From Dromaius novaehollandiae (lineage: Eukaryota; Chordata; Aves; Casuariiformes; Dromaiidae), in assembly GCF_036370855.1 (NCBI RefSeq), contig NC_088130.1, forward strand, positions 70,036,941 through 70,100,940: 64,000 nt of DNA. Direction: 5' to 3'. Below the pieces are notes generated by a model, which saw only the letters and a program-made list of their open reading frames with translations, was not told the origin of the DNA and did not search any database. Of this stretch, positions 10,701 through 20,512 are shown in pieces. The stretch's first letter is position 1. Each line of letters starts with the position of its first letter. Both the position numbers and the translations under genes were made by a program.

Positions 10701-13700
10701 GTACAAATGATTTACAACTTTCTACAGCCCTAATTCAGGAAAATCTCTTACTCAGGAAATTTTCTAAATGTTTTGAATCTAAAAATTTAAGCATAAATAT
10801 AACTGATTTCCTAAATCGGACTCCAGAATGACATAAAAAGAGGAGCAGGTAATTCTATCCTTAATACCATTATTTAGCTCTCATTTGTAGAAACAATACC
10901 ATTACATCATAACATGACAAAGTAATTGTGAAATGTGACTAAAATACATGCAGAGAGAAGTCTCACTGAGAAGAGCAACGGGTCCCTTCAGTATTGCTTA
11001 GACTATGCATCTTCCAAAATATTTTTGGATTGTGTGGTCACCACTATCCACAATTAATAAAATTCTCTTCTGTCACTAACTTTACAGGTACATCATTTCC
11101 CAGGTGGTGATATTCAGTGGGCAAGATTCAGGAATGATGTAAATGAATATCAAAGTGTTGAAGAAATGGAATTTGGAAAAAGTATCAATAACTTTCGCTC
11201 TAAAATGACTTTTGGAACCTTACGGATCAAGAGCAATGGGCTTCGGGTTCCCCACTGGCATTTTAATGCTAATGAACATGGCTACCTGCTAAAGGTATTA
11301 TCTGGTTATTTCATCTCTCCCAACTGGATTTTCTTTTAAAGCACCATGTACATACAGAAAATGTACACATGTAAATAAAAATGTACATATACATTATATA
11401 CAAATGTTAACCAGTAATAAAAGTAGAATTATCATTGATTCGTGTATGACATGAGTTTTATCGCTTTAGATAACATTTTTGAACTGAGGTGCTTGAAACA
11501 GACTTTTTAATGTTACTTGCAGAAGCGTCAAGCACCTGTAGCTTCCAATAAAGCGTAACAACTGAAGTCAGTGGAGATTATGGGTACCTGTAACATGTAG
11601 AATTTTATCTACTTAATCTGCTTGCTTTATCTACTAAGCATTTCTGAGAGCGCATTGAATCTCTTTTTAAAACCTTCCATGAAGGAGCTATTACAAAGTC
11701 CAAAAATAGTTGTCTCCAGTGCTTTATAACACAAACCATTAGAAAGTTTGTGCTGCTATACAACTCACATTTTGTTTATTGCAAAATTTCTCCTCGATCC
11801 CTCTGATAATCTTAGTTTCTTACAACTGTTTATATATAGAAGACTGTTTTGTTCCCATGTATTCTTTTCTTTTCTAGACCAAATACCCCTCCCTGTTTTT
11901 CCCAAAAAACTTGCCTTTGAAGATGTTTGCCCTATCTCACCTTAGTGTCAAATTTCAAATCTTAATAAAAAATAAAGAGAATAAAAATGATAAATACAAA
12001 CTCACAGTGAGAAACAATTCAAGATAGCATGTTAATCTGAAAAATAAAAAAATCTTTCTTTGGAAGCACATGTACTTAGATATATCTTGATTATTAATTG
12101 TATTTCACGAATAATTGTTCATAGTTTTATTAGAGCATAACTGAACAGCTCCAACTGGATGGGGGAACATCCCTAGAGTGAGGCCCTCTCTCCAGCAATT
12201 TTTGGTCAAAGATGGCTCTTTTATGGCTATTGACAGCCTCTTGAATAAGAAATGGCTTACATATGAGCAATGTGTATTTGTTATATGTTCTTTAAATCTT
12301 CTAAAATTTTGTCACTTAAAATACTATTCTGGATTCAGTTTCACAAAGGCTTGTTAGAGAGAGAACACTGGTATTTGTTTTCCCCTAACAGCCTTCAGAT
12401 TCCTTGAATTATTGAGTTGCCATACACAGGTTACAGTGAATAAAGTCTCTGAGGAAACTTTCATTACTATCATTACGTTACAGGGTACTGCCTGGATTGG
12501 AGTAGTTGATGCAGATGACAGCGTGGTTACCACGTACAATGTCACAGCTGGCCAAGTGATCTTCTTCCCTAGAAACACTTTGCATTGGATAAAGAATGTA
12601 GGAAAAGAAGACTGTCTGTTCTTACTGTTTTTTACAACACATGAAGAACTTAAGACGTTGGATGTAGATGATGCATTTTTCTCTACCCCAGAAGATATAG
12701 CAGCAAGAGCATTAAAGGTCTGTACAATAGGATAGCTAGCCTCTATCTAGCCTTCTTGACATTAACATGTCAGGTCCCCACTCCCTATATCTTTTTTAGG
12801 GAGGTTCCTTAACTCAGCTGGTCTCTTCAGTCCCAAAGGTGTGGAAGGATGTACCTATGTCCCTTGTGCAACACTGTGCCACCTTGTGTGTTCCTTTACA
12901 AATATAGAGAAATAAGTGACATGGTTTTCTCCAAGGAACTTTTTCCCCTCCCCTTTTCACACTTGTCCCACTCATGGAGGATTCTCCACAATTCCAAGGA
13001 CAGAAGGGAAAATAACACAACGAAGTCTAAAGTAGCTTCCCAATAGCCTCTTAGTAAATGTTGTGCTATCAAGAGGTCTCATAGGAAACCATAAATAAGG
13101 CCATCTTCTTGTTAAAATTTCTCTCATTTGCACTGACCCATTGCCAAGGTCCCTTGACCAAGAATATGGCCACAGAGCTTCTGCTCAGTCTGAGGAATCT
13201 GCATGTTCAAACCATTGAGTTGTGACAGACCTTCCCATCTGTGAAATGATCTGATGGGGACCAAGTTAAATCTGCTCCAAATTTGTGTTGTAACTGAGAA
13301 ACAAGGGCAGAACAAAGAAGCAAAATGAACTATGCACAGGGCTAAGCAGTTAAAGAGATGAGGTATGTCCCCAGGGCAGCATTTGTCTACCACCATGTAT
13401 TAAGGTGGGAAACTTGATAAAGTACAATTTTAATTCCCCAGTTTGTTTGTATATCTGTCAACTTAATTTGTACTGTGTGTCCTGCAGCCACAGGGTGGAG
13501 TTAACTTTATCAGAACATTCAAGAAGCAAACAGAAGATCAGGCAATTAACCTCCCCCCAAATTTACAAGAGCTTGTACACAATGCCAGCTATGTGCAATC
13601 TCCAGACCACCTTGTATGGCGGTACTTCTATGACCTCAAAGGTACGCATATATAACTTTTTATGTAAGAGCTTTCCATGTTTACAGAGGGGAAGGTCTGT

Positions 13701-16700
13701 GATTGGTTCACTGAAATATGCAATAAAAAGTATATAGAAGAGTGATAAATATTTAAGGAGGTAAAAAGAAAAAGAATGGGAATCATTATTTCTTATGCAA
13801 AAATGGTGCTATTTTTCTTGATGGTATCTCTAGTTACTGCCCTTCAGAGATGTATAATTTGGCCCTTATCTCACTTAAACTGTTTTACCCTACCGATTGA
13901 AGTAGTCTTTTGTTTTTGTCTGCGACGGTAGACGTGAGAGTGCAATGCCAGTAAGCAGCAGGGCTTCAATACGCTGCTTCCCAACTAAAGGTTTTCTACT
14001 GGTGTAGCTAACCAGAACTGATCTGTTCATTGCTATAGTTACCTTAAGCAATAAGCAGCTATAGTTTTCATCCATAGATGAGGATTTTATAGGCCAGGAA
14101 GCCCTGAAGAAGACTAGCTGGAGAGTGACTGGGCTTTTCAGAATATCTGGTATTTGCATATAAAGCTTCAAAGAATCTTAACATATACCTAACTCTGCAC
14201 TCCCTTTTCTTTTACAAAAACAACTTTATAAACAGCATTAAATTATATTCACTGTTTGTTTTGTCAACATCTGTATTAAACGGCCCTCTGTACAGACTGG
14301 ACCTACTGATTAACAGAGAGCACCTAATAAACATAGATGACGGAATTTAATTCTAAGTACCACTGTAAAAAACAAATATAGGTCCAGAGCTCCACACGCA
14401 GCTGATGGAGATTAGAAGAAATAGATGTGTGACAGAAATCTTTGCACTTGGGTCAACATGTTCTTTGAGGTAATCTTCTTCTGTAACAGACGGCTAAAAA
14501 GTGGCCAGGTTCTAAGAAAGCCTCTTTCTCTGGCCAGGACCTATACATTTTCAGCAAGGAAGGCACGGCCCATAGGTAGACTTATTAGCTGTATTCTGCT
14601 TGAAGATCTAGCTATACCAAAACAGTGCTTCAAGAGAGAAATATGCCAGATTTGCAGCTTGTTTGCATTGGTGGTGCTTTGCAAACTGTTGCAACACACA
14701 ATTAGTGCCGTAAAGGTTAACATGAGTTAATATACTGAAACTTAGTACGTTCTTTAAGTGTATTGTGGTTGATAGTAATCATATTTGTGACAGGAAAAAA
14801 TGTTGTGAAAAGGCAGATATCTGCTCATGCAAGAGACAAGTAATTTAAATTCAGGGAAAAATTCTAATATGAGGTTTTTATTATGGTGATCTGTCTATAC
14901 AAACATACAATAAATTGGATTAATTGTTTCTGATGTGCATAGTGTCTAGTGCACAAAGGAAGGATAAGCTAAATGAGCTTCCTTTTTGGATCCAGAGGCT
15001 CATAAGATTTGAGACCTGGCCACCTTGTTGAAAATGCTTATTTGCCTGTGTCTGTTTTTTTAAGGGTCAGCAGAATATCCTTTTCCAGGAGGAATCTTCA
15101 AGTGGGCTCGCTACCGCATAAATGGAACTGGATTAAATGAGACAGAGAAAATTTTTAGTGAGTCACTGAATAAGGTATGTACTTTCATTTGGATACTGTA
15201 GGTATTTAAACATAAGGCATAGTATGCAGTGTGTGGGGGTTCATCACTGCTTCATTGTGTTCCAGGGATATAACAAACTTGAGGGATTTTCTGAATGTTT
15301 TTGTTTTGCTTTTCAGCATGAAAATACTCTTACCTTAGCAACTCTCAGAATATTCAGCAATGGACTGGGGCAGCCTCATTTCCACTTCAACGCTAATGAG
15401 ATGGGTTACGTCATTAGTGGCTGTGGAAAGGTAATATGTTACATCAGTTGAGGGATAAGTCACTGGAGTTTTGACTGTATAACAGCTACAGAGCTAATAA
15501 CTGATTCCCATCTGTGATTATTAATAATACTACAAAACTTTCAAGGTCTACTCATTCCTCCTTTGTACAAAATTTTTCTCTTCATTACATTTGTGGAAGT
15601 TTGCCTAATCAAAACCGAGTTATACAAAGAGCAGAACTTGTCTTTGTAAACTGTTCAGCAAAAAATGCCCATGATAGGAATTCCCACTCTCCTGGATACT
15701 GGGAGTGTGAAATAAAAAACAGAAATAATTTTGATTTAGTGCCTCTAAGGAACAAATAAAAACTTGGTGAGAATTAAGAACTAGGATATGGTATTTTATT
15801 GTGTGTCTTTCACTCAATGCAAATTTGAAATGCAAAGGTAACTGAGATGGGATGATGGAACTCCATAATGCAAAGAGTTACCCTGTTCCCACTTGGGAAT
15901 TTGCCATGGACCTCTATAACTATTTGGTGTCTCAATGAAAGTAATGACTCAGCCCTAGCTGATTTCAGTGCAATGTTGAGACCATCACTGTGTACTTTTC
16001 CAATAATAGCACACTGAATATTGCTACTGAATATTGCTGTTTAACTTGCTATAGGTTGGGGTTATTGCATCTGATGTCACCTCCAACTTCAACATTGACA
16101 TTGGAGATGTCATATTTTTCCCTGTTGGAAGCCAACATTATATCAAGAGCGTATGTGATGAGGATTTACTTTTGATTCTAGCCTACAGTACAGGCAACCA
16201 GGTGAGAATTCATATGGACGGGGAGTAAAAAATGTTCAACCGTGCATAAGCGTATGCTTTTCTTACACATGTAAGCCTTATGCTTTGGTGCACACCTTTC
16301 AAAAGAAATTCTAAGACTATCTCAATACACTGACAGTGAAGATTCTCCTCTGCTGTGAATGGTTGACATGTAACACCTACTAAAACTCTGTACTTGCGAA
16401 CAAGAACAGCAGGTGAAGAAGACAGGGAGTAGGTCTGTGGCAGGGAATGGTGTGTTCCTGCATGTGCGCATATGTGTATGTGTGGAAGAAAGAGAGGGAT
16501 GGAATTCAGATCAAGCTTGTGCGTGATGTGCTGTTGGTGTTTAAGAGACAGAGCTGGCCAGGGGGTGGGCAGGACAGGCTGTGGCTCCTCACATGCCCAG
16601 GAGCTGCAAAAAGGAGAGATCTTCACAAGCCTTGGACAGGTCTATATGCTAGCAGCCAGAGCAAGAGTATATTAAATTGAGATTAAATTACCTGGTGATA

Positions 16701-16967
16701 CATATAAGGCTTATATCAAGTTACTTATATATTTTTATATTCATTCCTGTTCATGTTGTATTTGACATGCACTTTAATATTCCATATTATTAATCTTGTA
16801 AAAATGATCAAGTCATTACGATTATTCTTTCTAAAATATTGTATTTTTCTTTATAGCTGGAAACTCTTCGTATGAATGACTACTTCCATAAAACAGCAGA
16901 TCATATCCTTGCTCAGCTTTTTTTCAAGGAACAGAATGAGTTTAAAAAGATCCCAAAGGCTTCTTAA
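7718..16967 (+). CDS. Membrane-anchored bicupin (spherulin/germin/oxalate decarboxylase-like), nine coding exons
   Basis: Coding segments are 7718-7795, 9677-9901, 11088-11294, 12484-12717, 13488-13641, 15065-15174, 15317-15430, 16055-16201 and 16857-16967. They join in frame through GT-AG introns with no stop, giving 459 residues. Residues 1-34 are hydrophilic with KK and ERK clusters. Residues about 37-60 form one hydrophobic helix, predicting a type II membrane protein with a lumenal or extracellular C-part. Cupin 1 spans about 105-245 with H157-x-H159, E164 and H204. Cupin 2 spans about 306-445 with H357-x-H359, E364 and H402. In germins and oxalate decarboxylases these residues bind Mn or another metal, so both sites look competent. 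Asn-x-Ser/Thr sequons occur at 189, 280, 319 and 324. The two halves are clearly an internal duplication. The substrate is unknown: oxalate chemistry is possible but not shown. Some vertebrate relatives are, as I recall, named spherulin-2A-like. Confidence 0.9.
8150..8185. repeat. Two-copy 18-bp tandem duplication in bicupin intron
   Basis: TATTTGTGTACTACTAAG at 8150-8167 is followed directly by TATTTGTGTACTACTTTA. An A-run then T-run follows at about 8187-8203. Likely replication slippage. Confidence 0.8.
8848..8886. repeat. 14-bp perfect stem-loop in first coding intron of the bicupin gene
   Basis: AGCTTGATTTTCAG (8848-8861), an 11-base loop, then CTGAAAATCAAGCT (8873-8886). The stem is perfect and stops abruptly. 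It resembles the fold-back words (GATTTTCAG...CTGAAAATC) of old palindromic amniote repeats, so a repeat remnant is the simplest reading. It is too short for a standard microRNA precursor. Confidence 0.85.
9677..9901 (+). CDS. Bicupin coding exon 2: membrane helix and stalk
   Basis: The acceptor TTTTCAG ends at 9676. The 75 codons are phase 0 to phase 0. They begin ERKSYCSLMK, containing the Yxx-hydrophobic word YCSL, then run into a helix of about 24 residues (KIFLVCLLACIITTTIGVLV and on), then a Lys/Glu/Asp-rich stalk leading to VKFRFLNQLGKSK. The donor is GTAAAT. An internal Met at residue 35 lies just before the helix and could serve as an alternative start. Confidence 0.85.
11088..11294 (+). 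CDS. Bicupin coding exon 3: cupin 1, motif 1
   Basis: The acceptor TTTACAG ends at 11087. The 69 codons, phase 0 at both ends, carry the domain entry FPGGDIQWARFR and cupin motif 1, NGLRVPHWHFNANEHGYLLK. The ligands are H157, H159 and E164. The usual leading Gly of the germin box is Asn here, as it also is in the second cupin of the same protein. Confidence 0.9.
12484..12717 (+). CDS. Bicupin coding exon 4: cupin 1, motif 2
   Basis: The acceptor is TTACAG. The 78 codons, phase 0, carry GQVIFFPRNTLHWIKN, that is G-x5-P-x-N-x2-H-x3-N. H204 supplies the fourth metal ligand. The usual second Gly of this motif is Asn201, whereas cupin 2 keeps Gly399 there. The exon ends in a helical segment, STPEDIAARALK. 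Asn189 lies in the sequon NVT. Confidence 0.9.
13488..13641 (+). CDS. Bicupin coding exon 5: linker between cupins
   Basis: The acceptor CCTGCAG ends at 13487 and the donor is GTACGC. The exon is 154 bases, so it ends one base into a codon, the only non-zero phase junction in the gene. It encodes PQGGVNFIRTFKKQTED and continues to DHLVWRYFYDLK. Asn280 is in the sequon NAS. Confidence 0.85.
15065..15174 (+). CDS. Bicupin coding exon 6: entry to cupin 2
   Basis: The acceptor TTTTTTTAAG ends at 15064. With the leftover base from exon 5 it reads GSAEYPFPGGIFKWARYR, which mirrors FPGGDIQWARFR of cupin 1. Two sequons, NGT at 319 and NET at 324, follow. The donor is GTATGT, phase 0. Confidence 0.85.
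15317..15430 (+). CDS. Bicupin coding exon 7: cupin 2, motif 1
   Basis: The acceptor CTTTTCAG ends at 15316. The 38 codons carry NGLGQPHFHFNANEMGYVIS, with ligands H357, H359 and E364 exactly 200 residues after their cupin 1 counterparts. The donor is GTAATA. The segment FNANE is identical in both cupins. Confidence 0.9.
16055..16201 (+). CDS. Bicupin coding exon 8: cupin 2, motif 2
   Basis: The acceptor GCTATAG ends at 16054. The 49 codons carry GDVIFFPVGSQHYIKS, which has the standard P-x-G-x2-H form and supplies H402. The final Asn of the motif is Ser406. The donor is GTGAGA, phase 0. Confidence 0.9.
16857..16967 (+). CDS. Bicupin coding exon 9: C-terminal helix and stop
   Basis: The acceptor TTTATAG ends at 16856. 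It encodes LETLRMNDYFHKTADHILAQ and on to FKKIPKAS, then TAA at 16965-16967. It resembles the end of cupin 1 in exons 4-5 (ELKTLDVDDAFFSTPEDIAA), so the duplication covers the C-terminal helices too. Confidence 0.88.
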   Translation: METLRMNDYFHKTADHILAQLFFKEQNEFKKIPKAS

Positions 16968-17330
16968 AAATCAGGCAAATAACCTATGTTAGCATTTAAT
17001 CACTCCAAGTATTTTTCACGATTGCGGTATTTCTTGCAGTACTTCCTGGTACCTTTCCTGCTATTTATCCAGAGGTGTTCAGAAAACAAAAGAATTTCAG
17101 GTCATTACTTATAAAAAGTTTTTTCTATTTGTATTTTTTAACTGGTTGTATTTATAGTGCAATGTAATTTTATTGTATATCAAAGTAACTTCTGCAATTG
17201 CCTTTTGCTCTCTGTATCATCCATGATCCCCCTTCCTCTCTTCCCTCACAGTACTGAAGTTTACATTGATTTTCTGTATTGTTGACAGCACTCTATCTAG
17301 TGATGCATAAATACAGTGTGTTTACACAAC
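16968..17330 (+). other. Probable 3' UTR of the bicupin gene
   Basis: AT-rich sequence follows the TAA. No AATAAA occurs before about 19,188. The variant hexamer CATAAA at 17306-17311, followed by GT-rich sequence, is a possible but weak poly(A) signal. Confidence 0.35.
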
Positions 17331-19196
17331 TCTGTCTCTTGCCTGAAACCAAGTGTTGTTATAAGCACTGCGTCTAATTGGGTTGCAGGAATGAGCTCCT
17401 CATACATTCATGTTGTATTCACTTTCCCTCCCCAAATTGCAACCCCCTCAGTGAGGCACTGTATAGGAATTTAAGACAAATAGCTTCTTTTTATGACTTT
17501 GTCACTAAACTGATATCTGATTTTGAGCAAAATATTTGAGGCTGGATTTGTAACAGAATGTAGAGTCAGTAGCAGCAGTGCTGTGTGCTAGGCACCCATG
17601 CTCCCTCTGCAAAAGATGGGGAGCATTTGGCCCCAAAGAACTGGGCCAGCAAGAAGCAAGGATGATATATCATTTTCTTGTGACCCTCAAGTTCCATTTT
17701 GCTAGGTAGTTATACCCAGGAGAATGGCTACAAAGGGGAAGCACAGAGATATTTTTCCATTTTCCATGGATTAAGGCATTTTTTCAGGGAAATGATCTCT
17801 GTATCAGGAAAATGTGTTCATGTTACATGGTTCAAATCAAATCAGGGTCAAAGTGGCTTATTGATTTATTATCAACATATGATAAACCAGGATTCAGTGA
17901 AACATACAGTTGGGATCAATTTTAGCAGTACAACAGATGAACCACGATCCTAGCCACTTACAAAGTGTTTGTAAACACCTACAAACTTCTAAACACTCGT
18001 CTATAACTAATCCCAAGAAGTTTTAGTAACGCACATCCGCACACACAGTCGCTGTACACTCTCTGTCTCTCGCAGGCCCTGTGGGTCACAAGCAGCCCCC
18101 TCCCAGGACAGCAGGTTCCCCTGTTCACACACGCCTCCGGTTGTAGGTCCTACCTCTTTGTGTGTACCCATGCAAACACCCCTTCAGACACTTTTGGGTA
18201 TTCCACTCGCAGGGGCTGTCACGCCCCCGTTCCTCTCCCATCACCTGGGGTTGTCCAGGCCGTTTTGCCGAGAGGAAGGGCTGTGTGGGCCCCCCTAAAA
18301 CCTCTTCTTCAATTGCAACGCAAAGGGGGTGTCCCTGTACCCCAGCTGGGTGTGTTGACAGTATACTACGCCGAGGGCTGCGTTTGACTTGTGGGCTGCT
18401 ATGGGAGAAGCCTAATTGGGCCTTTCCTTGTGCCTCTTTTTTGCCTGCCGCTTTTGATCCATGTTTAATTTGACTATAAGCAGCTTTCAAAAAGATGTTT
18501 TCACAAGTTCAGGCTCTGCTCAGTTGGATGCTGTTATTCCTGGTGTAGATCAGGACAGTGACTGCCAGTGAAAGACGGCAATTGTGTTACTTTAAAAAAA
18601 AAATGCCCTAGGAATGTTGAAAGCCTGAAACTTTTAATTTGGGTTTTGCAAGCTGATCTTCATGAATGTGCAGATCCTGAGCGGCGTGAGGTTAGTGTGT
18701 GTGCGACAGAAACAAACTGGTGGAAATGTGTATGTGGAAAATATCGATTTATTTAGCTCTGTCAACTGTTTTGTTAAGATTTGCAAGCAGTGGGGTTTAG
18801 GGATCAGCACTTCTGTAGCATGTTTCTGGAGCCCTGCAGGAAACCTGCTCCAATCAGGCCCTTCCCATTCGGCTACGCGCATCGGACGTGGTCTCCCCTG
18901 CTCCTGCCAGCCCGACTCAGAAGCACGACTGGAGAAGCTCCTGGAGCGACTGCCATGGGAAACGTGCTGCTGTCATTCATCACGCCGTAATGAAATGATC
19001 ATTGCCTTGCGCGTTCAAATCCATCAGATTAATAGCCTGTGAAATGCATTTTCCGGAGATGATTACTACCCAGTCAGCTGCTTCAGCCATACCCTTGTGT
19101 TTTATAGGCAGGCTGGCATTTATGAAGACTTCTTGTTGTTGTTTTTAACTAAATAATTAGCATGTTCTCAAGCTTATTTTTGATTTTAATAAAGTT

Positions 19197-19219
19197 TTGG
19201 TCTATTAATTGCAGACCAA
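19197..19219. repeat. 7-bp stem-loop with a TTAATTG loop
   Basis: TTGGTCT (19197-19203), loop ATTAATTGC, then AGACCAA (19213-19219). The loop holds a homeodomain-type TAATTG core. AATAAA lies just upstream at 19188-19193. It sits in a compact AT-rich block (about 19,120-19,340) within CpG-richer surroundings. Confidence 0.6.
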
Positions 19220-20483
19220 TTCTCCAGTTTAGTGAAGCGCTTTTTACTTAACTGTAAGCATGTTTACTGGTAGGCTAGCTTCATTACCTGTTTTATAGAT
19301 GTACTGATTTTAATCCTTTAATGCTTATTAATAATGATGACCCAACTGTTCTTCCAACAGATTCTTTAGCTGTCTTTGATCATTATTCAGTATATTGGCT
19401 CCTGTCTGAATGAGGACGTTTGTGCATAAGAGTCATTCTTTGACCGGAGTCAAGGCCCAAAGTAAAAGCTTTCTTCCATGTGACTTCAGTCACTTGATGG
19501 CTTCACTCAGCCTTTGGGTTGTCATCGACTGGGATTTAATATCCAGTTGCATTTCTTGTCCTATGTCTTGGAATCGGAACCCAAACAAATGGTCGGGGCA
19601 CCCGTGTCAGATCCCCGTTTTGTGTAAATCGCCTGAATTGGTGAATATTCATTAACTTTGGCGAGCCAAGAGCCTTGCCTCAAGACCCGACAAAGATAAC
19701 AAAAAAGGATTGAGAGACCTTCTTCAGCCCTGCGTTTAGAGCTTGAAACCGCTGCTTGTGCAATATTTGAAATACAGGACAATATTTGAAAGTGCAGGAT
19801 GGGCACTGTTTTGCAGATAATGTTTGGCCAGTAAAAGTGATATATTCGATGAGTGATGATATATGCTGTCCTCTTTTGTTTTGCCTTGACTAGTAAATTA
19901 GAGGATAGATCAAAGCAGGTGGGTTTTTTGTTTTTTGGGGGAGGGCTGGTTTTTTTCCTAATGCTGCTAGTCTGAGATGACAGGACTAAGACGTAGTGTG
20001 GCCTTGTCGCTATGCATGAGAGACTCATCTCAGGACTCTTTTTTTTAATCTTCTCCAGCTCTCTTTATTACTTCCCTGGAGGAACTATCAGTCAGGTATT
20101 GTGCAAAAAGCTTTTCCGGCCATGGTGATGAAAAGTTTTTCAACTGACATGGAAGAGATGGACTCAAAATGCACCTTACCGCCTGCGATGAGCTTTGTCA
20201 AAACAGATCAGACCAAACTTTTCAGCTCAGCTCCGTGAAGGTGAGAAGGTTGAGTGCTGCAGGAATCACCGACGTTCAGCTAATACAGATAGCTTCTCAC
20301 GTTGATTCAGGTTTGCCTTCCTGTTTCTTTCTTCTATAAAACCATCACTTTTATGTTCTTAAAAAGGTGACACAGAAAGGCCTTGTGTGTGGTGTGTGGG
20401 TTTTGTTTTTTTTTTCCCTCAGCTGGCAGAATTATCCATTTTAATTCTCATTCCAGCTAATAAAAATGTAATATTATCTAACT

Positions 20484-20512
20484 CCGGTTTGAGATTTGGG
20501 ATCTCAAACTGG
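20484..20512. repeat. 12-bp stem-loop
   Basis: CCGGTTTGAGAT, a 5-base loop TTGGG, then ATCTCAAACTGG. There is one G:T pair in an otherwise complete stem. No coding or terminator context applies. Confidence 0.75.

Noticed and set aside
12412-12483. Extension of bicupin exon 4 upstream to an ATG at 12412
   Set aside because: This is intron sequence that happens to stay open. A clean acceptor at 12483 and domain continuity place the exon start at 12484.
7718-16967. Bacterial contamination or recent bacterial transfer as the source of the bicupin
   Set aside because: Eight introns within the coding sequence, ordinary GT-AG sites, base composition like its surroundings, and CR1 LINEs nearby show a resident eukaryotic gene.
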